Shown here piece after piece: positions 1 through 5,437 of a stretch of DNA of 10,107 nucleotides. The notes beneath the pieces were generated by a model. It saw nothing but the letters and a program-made list of their open reading frames with translations, did not search any database and was not told where the DNA came from. The position numbers and the translations under genes were made by a program. The DNA is from Cyclobacteriaceae bacterium (GTDB lineage: Bacteria; Bacteroidota; Bacteroidia; Cytophagales; Cyclobacteriaceae): positions 1-10,107 of the forward strand of contig JAIENH010000338.1 of the NCBI GenBank assembly GCA_019751475.1, read 5' to 3'. Numbering within the stretch: the stretch's first letter is position 1; each line of letters opens with the position of its first letter.

Positions 1-779
1 ATACCAATCACCTCTACCGGCAAAATGATCAGGCGAAGGGGCAATGGAACACCCGGAGTCCAGAAGATATGCTTCCAGTAAGCTGCATTGCCACTTAGGT
101 TAGTAATTAAAAAGGTGAGCACCGCCAGCGTGAGGGTCACAGCAATATTCCCCGTAAGGTTGGCTGCTCCTGGCAGTAACCCCAGCAAGTTTCCGAAAAG
201 GATAAAGAAGAAGAGCGTAAGTAAATACGGCAAATACTTTTGATAGTGATGACCTAAATTGGGCTTTACAATTTCATCACGTACAAACACCACGATGGGC
301 TCAATGAAGGATTGAAGGCCGCGGGGCGCTTTGCCCGTATTGTTTTTGTACGCTTTGGCTACCGATAAAAATACGGTGAGCAAAATTGCCGCGTTGATAA
401 AAAGCATGGCTACGTTCTTGGTGATGGAGAGATCCAAAACCTTTTCACCGGTTGAAGTGAGGTATATATTGCGATGCTCTAATTTATAGCCGTTGTATTC
501 TTGTGGCTGATGATGTTCATTGAAAAAATGGGATGATGAGAACATCTCCAGACCGCGCTCAGATGAGTAAACAATGACAGGCAGTGGCAAAACGAGGTGA
601 TCCGTGAAATGCCATTGGTGATCATCCAAGACGTCCTCAATAATGACATCATTGGCGTTAAATGAGCCTTCGTGGGTTGCTTCGGCAGGGTGCTGCTCCT
701 CACCTTCCTGCTGACCAAAACCCGGCATGAAAATGCCTGAAAAAAGAAAAAGAAAAATGGCAAAAAAGGCACTTTTCAA
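1..779 (-). CDS. atpB: F0F1 ATP synthase subunit a, 5' part (runs off left edge)
   Basis: Subunit a of the membrane F0 sector forms the proton half-channels against the c-ring. The window holds the first 259 codons; the segment with the essential arginine is beyond the left edge. Reading from TTG at 779, residues 1-22 look like a signal peptide (one Lys, then a Phe/Leu-rich core). They are followed by a His/Glu-rich extension to about residue 113, then TM segments near 119-141, 184-204 and 210-228. FGNLLGLLPG (195-204) and PLRLIILPVEVIG (247-259) are family motifs, as in other Bacteroidota AtpB. No ATG lies upstream in frame before a stop. The first ATG is at 728, but starting there would delete the signal-like segment, so I prefer TTG. 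A GTG further upstream is possible. The gene follows two small membrane genes, as expected for an atp operon. Identity is sure; the start is not. Confidence 0.93.
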   Translation of the reverse strand, partial: MKSAFFAIFLFLFSGIFMPGFGQQEGEEQHPAEATHEGSFNANDVIIEDVLDDHQWHFTDHLVLPLPVIVYSSERGLEMFSSSHFFNEHHQPQEYNGYKLEHRNIYLTSTGEKVLDLSITKNVAMLFINAAILLTVFLSVAKAYKNNTGKAPRGLQSFIEPIVVFVRDEIVKPNLGHHYQKYLPYLLTLFFFILFGNLLGLLPGAANLTGNIAVTLTLAVLTFLITNLSGNAAYWKHIFWTPGVPLPLRLIILPVEVIG

Positions 780-830
780 GCTTAGAAACGGGGTTTTTGA
801 GTGGGGTCGCACGGTCGTTAAAATCGACTG

Positions 831-838
831 CAAAACTA
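831..838 (-). promoter_or_regulatory. Possible -7 promoter box upstream of atpB
   Basis: On the minus strand this reads TAGTTTTG, which matches the Bacteroidota -7 consensus TAnnTTTG. It sits in the 115-base gap between the four-helix protein gene and atpB, the widest gap in the leftward block. The nearest TTTG that could be a -33 element is only 13 bases upstream of the box, shorter than the usual 17-23, so this is a half-match. If real, it would allow atpB and the downstream atp genes to be transcribed separately from the envelope genes. Confidence 0.3.
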
Positions 839-894
839 TTGATTAATCACCCAAAAAAAAATCTTTTAAAAATTATTTGGGATGTGTTAAGCGC

Positions 895-1263
895 TTATCG
901 CTGAGCATTTCGAACATACAGCGCCACCACCTCCAGAACGGTAAAAAGGAGGTAACTGACAAGAAAAAGCAGGGTGTTCTCTTTGTCGCTCTCAGGGCTC
1001 AGCCATATTACTAGAGCAATGAACACTGCAAACGTCAACAGACGCAACACAGTAGCACCTAAATAGATTGTTACAAAGTCCTGCGGGTGAGCCGACAATC
1101 TACGTTCCACTAACCCATAGCCCACTATGTTGGCGAAAGCCAAAAACCCGATAATCTCAAACGTGAACGTTGGCATGCGAAAGTAGCTCTGCTCCACTCC
1201 CAGCCATGTGGCGCCTGCCAGAACGAAGGACAAGGCGAGAACGAAAAGAATAAACCGGAACAC
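895..1263 (-). CDS. Four-helix membrane protein, possibly AtpI-like
   Basis: A 122-residue protein with no family I can name with certainty. Four hydrophobic segments are visible near residues 3-20, 34-53, 63-88 and 97-117, with a basic loop (VERR, about 52-55) after the second and an arginine (R74) inside the third. Length, helix count and position between AtpZ and atpB resemble AtpI, the assembly/Mg-transport-associated protein encoded before atpB in many bacteria, but sequence similarity by eye is weak. The GTG start directly abuts the atpZ stop (TGAGTG), so the two are probably translated together. The function as an ATP synthase assembly factor is inference from context; a generic small membrane protein is the alternative. 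Confidence 0.8.
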   Translation of the reverse strand: MFRFILFVLALSFVLAGATWLGVEQSYFRMPTFTFEIIGFLAFANIVGYGLVERRLSAHPQDFVTIYLGATVLRLLTFAVFIALVIWLSPESDKENTLLFLVSYLLFTVLEVVALYVRNAQR

Positions 1264-1494
1264 TCAGTCGCGGTTAAGTTCTTTGGAAATTTTATACATC
1301 ATCCCGCCAAAAATTAGCAGTGCAAATGACAACATGAACGCGGGAAAAGACAAGGACCAATAAACATCGAGCGCATGACCACCCCAGGCAGCCAAACCGA
1401 TGCCACCCAATAGTTGAAAAGCAAAACTGCTGTAGCGGAGGTACGCGTTAGACGGCCGCTCCTTCGGCCCGGTAGGCATGTTGTCCTGCTCCAT
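1264..1494 (-). CDS. atpZ: AtpZ/AtpI-family two-helix membrane protein
   Basis: A 76-residue protein with two transmembrane segments (about 22-42 and 48-68). The first helix is glycine-rich, LLGGIGLAAWGG, and ends in GGHALD, the pattern typical of the AtpZ/AtpI family (ATPase gene 1). Members are encoded beside F0F1 ATP synthase genes and are linked to assembly of the c-ring and to cation supply. The N-terminal 18 residues are hydrophilic and not conserved in kind. The ATG at 1494 lies 47 bases inside the preceding bactofilin gene in a different frame. A second in-frame ATG at 1479 would reduce this overlap to 32 bases and cannot be excluded. Overlap suggests translational coupling. Family assignment is strong; the precise role is known only from relatives. 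Confidence 0.87.
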   Translation of the reverse strand: MEQDNMPTGPKERPSNAYLRYSSFAFQLLGGIGLAAWGGHALDVYWSLSFPAFMLSFALLIFGGMMYKISKELNRD

Positions 1495-1879
1495 TCTCGG
1501 CAGACTTTATGTCTTTAATAGCCGCGCCCATCTTACAACTGCCGTTGAATACTGCCCCAGGCTCTACTACCAACTTGCCGGTGGAGATGTCGCCATGCAC
1601 TACGGCCGTTGATTTTAGCACGAGTACTTCTGATATCTCGATTTTTCCTTTTACCTGGCCTTCTACGTCAGCGTTTTGCGCTACGATGTTGCCATCTACA
1701 TGGCTGGAGTGACCGAGGGCAATTTTGGATTTTGATTTTATATTTCCGTGAATGCGGCCTTCGATGCGGATGTTGCCGTATGTTTCAATATTGCCTTCCA
1801 GCGTGGTGCCTTTGCCAATCACATTGCTGGAGTTGCTCAACTCTTCAGCTGCCTTTTTTTCCTCTTTTGTGGTAAACAT
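1448..1879 (-). CDS. Bactofilin (polymer-forming cytoskeletal protein, DUF583)
   Basis: A 143-residue bactofilin. Residues about 17-118 form the beta-helix core, visible as short repeated strands with alternating hydrophobic residues and G-x-I/V turns (TLEGNI, RIEGRIHGNI, HVDGNI, DVEGQVKGKI, VVHGDI, VEPGAVFNG). Short charged tails flank it (KEEKKAAEE at the N-terminus, an Ala/Gly-rich C-terminus). Bactofilins polymerise without nucleotide on the inner face of the membrane and localise cell-wall enzymes. The gene starts 13 bases after the stop of the M23 peptidase gene. Bactofilin plus M23 peptidase is a recurring gene pair (Helicobacter CcmA with Csd peptidases; the Hyphomonas BacA-LmdC pair), so the two very likely act together in cell shape. 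The 3' end overlaps atpZ. Confidence 0.95.
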   Translation of the reverse strand: MFTTKEEKKAAEELSNSSNVIGKGTTLEGNIETYGNIRIEGRIHGNIKSKSKIALGHSSHVDGNIVAQNADVEGQVKGKIEISEVLVLKSTAVVHGDISTGKLVVEPGAVFNGSCKMGAAIKDIKSAENGAGQHAYRAEGAAV

Positions 1880-1892
1880 GTTGTTAGGTGTT

Positions 1893-2759
1893 TTAAAAAG
1901 TTACAAACTCTTCCGGGTCGATGGAATTACCATTGTACCACAATTCAAAATGAAGATGCGGTCCATCGGTCATCTCACCACTGTTGCCAACAATAGAGAT
2001 AATTTCACCTGCGTTCACAAAATTACCAACTTTTTTTAATAGTTCGGCATTGTGCTTATACAGCGAAATCAGGTTGCCCCTATGCTGAATAGCGATCACA
2101 TAGCCTGAGTCCTGTGTCCAGGAAGCCATGATCACGGTACCATCAGCAATACATTTCACGGGCTCGTTGGTCTTGGCTACAATATCAACTCCGTAATGTG
2201 CTTTTTTTACATCGTATTTGTCAGAGATAAAACCTGTAATGGGTGTAAAGAAAAATGTCTCTCGCAACTCCCGGTACTTGCTACTTGTGAGTGACACCAA
2301 TGAAATCTCTGATTGCTCAAAGTCTTTTCTGAATTGTGAATCGGTAGGTGCCAACTTCAGACTGTTCACCGGTTGGATTGGTTTCTTTTGATCTTGCAGT
2401 GCGGTGGCCGGGTCAACAAAATTACTAGCGGTGTCACCGTTTAATACACGCTTGAAGTTGAGGATGAATTGATCCTTGTTTTCATCTTCGAGTGCGAGTG
2501 AATCAATTCGCTGTGCCAGCATCAACATCTTTTTATTTGTCTCGCGTTGTGCATAGCGCGGATCAAACCATTTAGCTAATAGAGTCTGCGCCAGAAAAAG
2601 GCTGCTGATCAACAACACGATAAAAACCAGCATGGAAATAACCAGTACCTTCGCATAGGTAAAACCCAACGTGGATTTCTCCTCCAGGTTTTCTTCCTTG
2701 CGCACCACCATCTGGTAGCGGGTGGTCAGTCGTTCGGATAAGGTCTTCTTGGGTTTCAC
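1893..2759 (-). CDS. Membrane-anchored M23 (LytM-type) peptidoglycan endopeptidase
   Basis: A 288-residue zinc endopeptidase predicted to cleave peptidoglycan cross-bridges. Residues 1-35 are basic and cytoplasmic, one transmembrane helix spans about 36-62, a helical linker follows to about 165, and the LytM domain occupies about 172-288. All catalytic positions are present: HxxxD in HYGVD (H188, D192), H236 in YKH, and HLH (H268, H270). A catalytically dead, EnvC-like regulator is therefore unlikely. The start is GTG at 2759; an in-frame stop lies two codons upstream, so this is the first possible start, and the N-terminus LSERLTTRY fits Bacteroidota relatives. The bactofilin gene follows directly. 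In the Hyphomonas LmdC type the cytoplasmic tail contacts bactofilin; the basic tail here suits that, by inference. This is the first gene of the leftward block. Confidence 0.95.
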   Translation of the reverse strand: MKPKKTLSERLTTRYQMVVRKEENLEEKSTLGFTYAKVLVISMLVFIVLLISSLFLAQTLLAKWFDPRYAQRETNKKMLMLAQRIDSLALEDENKDQFILNFKRVLNGDTASNFVDPATALQDQKKPIQPVNSLKLAPTDSQFRKDFEQSEISLVSLTSSKYRELRETFFFTPITGFISDKYDVKKAHYGVDIVAKTNEPVKCIADGTVIMASWTQDSGYVIAIQHRGNLISLYKHNAELLKKVGNFVNAGEIISIVGNSGEMTDGPHLHFELWYNGNSIDPEEFVTF

Positions 2760-2772
2760 GTGTATTTAGTGG

Positions 2773-2780
2773 CAAAATTA
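2773..2780 (-). promoter_or_regulatory. Possible -7 promoter box for the M23/bactofilin/atp block
   Basis: The minus strand reads TAATTTTG, matching TAnnTTTG. It ends 13 bases before the GTG start of the M23 peptidase gene, so a transcript would have a very short leader. I see no TTTG/TTG at the right -33 distance, so only half of the promoter is supported. Confidence 0.35.
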
Positions 2781-2818
2781 GATATTCCTGTCGATTATAA
2801 TATTGAAAATCTGTTTTT

Positions 2819-2826
2819 TACGTTTG
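2819..2826 (+). promoter_or_regulatory. Possible -7 promoter box for sprE
   Basis: TACGTTTG matches the Bacteroidota -7 consensus TAnnTTTG and lies 16 bases before the sprE ATG in the divergent intergenic region. A TTG at 2803-2805 is the only upstream candidate for -33 but is only 13 bases away, shorter than usual. A short leader would be expected. Confidence 0.38.
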
Positions 2827-2842
2827 TAATTCAAACTTCCTC

Positions 2843-5437
2843 ATGAAGGTACGGTCACTCGGTTTACGGACTTTATGGCTGGGTTTTGCCGCCTATGGCT
2901 ACTGGCAATGCTCGTCCAATCAAAACACGATTGCCGGTGACATCTTTCATAATACCACGGCCCACTTCAATGGATATTTCTACGCCCGCGAAAAGACCCG
3001 CGAAGTAGAAAAAACCATTCTTAAAAGTCTGGATGATGACCCCAACCAGATCCTGCGGTTGTATCCCAAGCTTGACACTACGCTAGCAAAAAGCTACAAG
3101 AAAGACACGGAAGAAATCGTGAAGATGGCGTCCATCTCTATTCAACGCCATCCCAATAGCCAATGGGTGGATGATAATTATCTGTTGGTGGGATTAGCCC
3201 GGTTGTACGATGGTGATTTTCTCAACGCTATTCAGACATTCAAATACGTAAATACAAAAAGTCACAATCCCGATCTTCGACACAAAGCACTCATTCATCT
3301 CGTGCGCACATTCACCGAGCAAGGTGAATATGAAAAAGCGGAAGAAGCATTTCAATACGTAGAGAAAGAAAAGCTCAGCAGGCTGAACGCTAAAAATCTT
3401 TATCTCGAAAAAGCGTACTATTACCAGGTGCGTACGGACTACGATAACATGGTAAGAAATCTTGCACGAGTTGACACCTTACTTACACACACCGATCGCA
3501 AAGGGCGGATCTATTTTATCATCGGCCAGGTGTATCAGCAACTTGGGTTTAATTCAGAAGCTTATAATTTTTATCGCAAGTGCCTCGGGGCAAACCCGGA
3601 GTATGAAATCGACTTTTATGCACGGCTAAACATGGCGCAAGTAGCGCAACTTGGAAATTCACGCGATGTAAAATTAGTGAGAAAACAATTTGCCAAGTTG
3701 CTTGGCGATTTTAAAAACCAGGAATTCAAAGACAAAATTTATTATGAGTTGGGCGAGTTTGAGCGCAAGCAGGGCAACCTCAAAGAAGCCATCGACCAGT
3801 ACAAACTCTCCGCCCATGCCGGAAAGAGCAAGCGTATTCAGGGCAATGCGTACCTGCGCATTGGCCAATTATATTTTGATTCGCTCAAGCGATTTTCACT
3901 TGCCAAGCTCTATTATGACAGCGCCATTGGCTCACTTCCAAAGGAAGTAGAAAACTACGATGCCATTAAGAAGCGGCAACTGGTGCTGGGTGAGTTTGCC
4001 AAATACACGGAGACCATTCAGTGGCAAGACAGTCTGTTGATGATGGCCTCAATGGACTCAAGTGCTTTGCGCAGCCGGATTGACTCTGTCTTTGCCGCAA
4101 AAGAAAAGCTCGAAGCCAGCCTGAAAAAAAAGAAAAAGAAGTCGGAGGGTAGCGGAGGCAATAGTGGCAACCAGGGTAGCGGGTTCTTTCAGACGGAGTC
4201 CACCAATACCACCGACTGGTATTTCGGAAATACTTCGGCTGTAGCCACCGGGCAAAGCGAGTTTCAGCGCATTTGGGGAAACATCAGCCTGGAGGACAAC
4301 TGGAGGCGGTCATCAAAGACGGCCGTTGCCTCTGCAAAGCCGGAAGATCAGGAAGAAGTTGCCAAAGCCCCTACCGACACAGGCAAATTAACCGAGGTCA
4401 CTGCTTCTATCAGTCCGGCAGAAGCCGCTGCATCAAAGCTATTCATGGAACTGCCAAAGACAGAAGACCAGAGAAACAAGGCGCTCGCCAAAATTGAGGA
4501 AGCGTACTTCAACCTGGGCGATCTGTATTATTTCAAACTTGATGAGAAAGACAATGCCGAAGGCTCCTATGAAAAACTCCTGGGTCGTTTCCCTTCTTCC
4601 AAATTCAAACCAGAAGTGCTGTACAAGTTATATCTTATTCACAAAGAAAAAGGTGACAGCAAAGCAGAACTGCTGGCAGAAAATCTCAAGCGAGAGTTTC
4701 CCAATTCTACTTACACAAAAATTCTCCTCAATCCCAACTATCTCAAGGAAACAAGTGTAGCGCAGGAAAAACAAAAAATGATTTACAAAGAAGCATACGC
4801 TGAATTTCAGCGCAACAACCTTCGCAGCACACAAGACAAAATCAAAATGGCGAAAGACCTTGGGGAGACATCGTTTACACCGCAACTGGATTTACTTCAA
4901 ATACTGATCACTGGCAAAACGGAAGACGTGACCCGTTATCAATATGAGTTAGGCGAATTCATAAAAAAATATCCCGATGCACCTGTCAACAAATATGCAG
5001 AAACGCTGCTTGCCAGCTCCAAGACGTTTGTAGAAAAAGCCGAGCGCTCACGCGGCATCCGGTTTTCGCCATCATTCGAGGAGCCTCACTATTTTGTGAT
5101 CGTGCACCGTTTTCAGGACAAAGCCAGTACATCGATCGCTTCCATTGTCGAAAAATTCAATGCCGACTTTTACAAAGGGCGAAGATTTGAAACTACTAAC
5201 CTGATCCTGAACGATCAATACGCCCTTACGTTTGCAGGCAACCTGGCCAATCGCGCAGAAGCCCTGGAATACTTTAACCGGTTTAAAAACCTGGTGGCGA
5301 ATGGAAAGCCATTTTCCACTTTAAATTTCCATAACTTTGTTATCACCAAGGAAAACTTCAATATCTTCTACCGTAACAAAGCCCTGGATGAGTACCTCAG
5401 CTTCTTCGACCGACACTATAAAAAAGAAAATCAGTGA
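2843..5437 (+). CDS. sprE: Type IX secretion / gliding protein SprE (PorW), TPR lipoprotein
   Basis: An 864-residue protein matching SprE of Flavobacterium and PorW of Porphyromonas, an outer-membrane TPR lipoprotein on the periplasmic side needed for T9SS secretion and gliding. PorW is reported to link the PorK/PorN ring to the Sov translocon. Residues 1-22 form a signal sequence followed by Cys23, the likely lipidated residue, although Y-W-Q before it is a poor lipobox. The FHNTTAHFNGYFYARE block (35-50) is the family hallmark. TPR-like helix pairs occupy about 105-385 (for example QGEYEKAEEAF and QGNLKEAIDQY). A Lys run at 428-433 opens a Gly/Ser/Thr-rich linker to about 525, then a second helical lobe (545-730). 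A C-terminal globular part starting near 740 includes PHYFVIVHRF and YALTFAGN. The last 50 bases overlap the next gene. Length equals that of flavobacterial SprE. Confidence 0.92.
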   Translation: MKVRSLGLRTLWLGFAAYGYWQCSSNQNTIAGDIFHNTTAHFNGYFYAREKTREVEKTILKSLDDDPNQILRLYPKLDTTLAKSYKKDTEEIVKMASISIQRHPNSQWVDDNYLLVGLARLYDGDFLNAIQTFKYVNTKSHNPDLRHKALIHLVRTFTEQGEYEKAEEAFQYVEKEKLSRLNAKNLYLEKAYYYQVRTDYDNMVRNLARVDTLLTHTDRKGRIYFIIGQVYQQLGFNSEAYNFYRKCLGANPEYEIDFYARLNMAQVAQLGNSRDVKLVRKQFAKLLGDFKNQEFKDKIYYELGEFERKQGNLKEAIDQYKLSAHAGKSKRIQGNAYLRIGQLYFDSLKRFSLAKLYYDSAIGSLPKEVENYDAIKKRQLVLGEFAKYTETIQWQDSLLMMASMDSSALRSRIDSVFAAKEKLEASLKKKKKKSEGSGGNSGNQGSGFFQTESTNTTDWYFGNTSAVATGQSEFQRIWGNISLEDNWRRSSKTAVASAKPEDQEEVAKAPTDTGKLTEVTASISPAEAAASKLFMELPKTEDQRNKALAKIEEAYFNLGDLYYFKLDEKDNAEGSYEKLLGRFPSSKFKPEVLYKLYLIHKEKGDSKAELLAENLKREFPNSTYTKILLNPNYLKETSVAQEKQKMIYKEAYAEFQRNNLRSTQDKIKMAKDLGETSFTPQLDLLQILITGKTEDVTRYQYELGEFIKKYPDAPVNKYAETLLASSKTFVEKAERSRGIRFSPSFEEPHYFVIVHRFQDKASTSIASIVEKFNADFYKGRRFETTNLILNDQYALTFAGNLANRAEALEYFNRFKNLVANGKPFSTLNFHNFVITKENFNIFYRNKALDEYLSFFDRHYKKENQ

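Noticed and set aside
479..772. 97-codon minus-strand open frame within atpB
   Set aside because: It is a frame-shadow of atpB; the overlapping frame has the signal peptide, TM helices and AtpB motifs.
850..881. CCCAAA/TTTGGG inverted repeat around an A/T-rich loop upstream of atpB
   Set aside because: Only six paired bases with a 20-base loop and no following T run on the minus strand; chance pairing in A/T-rich sequence is likely.
888..897. Perfect palindrome TAAGCGCTTA at the stop of the four-helix protein gene
   Set aside because: It has no loop and no T run, so it is not a terminator; a 10-base palindrome alone is too little to call an operator.
5337..5387. N-terminal extension of the PBP from TTG at 5337
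   Set aside because: The 17 extra residues come from the out-of-frame sprE coding region, lack any family resemblance, and an ATG is available at 5388.
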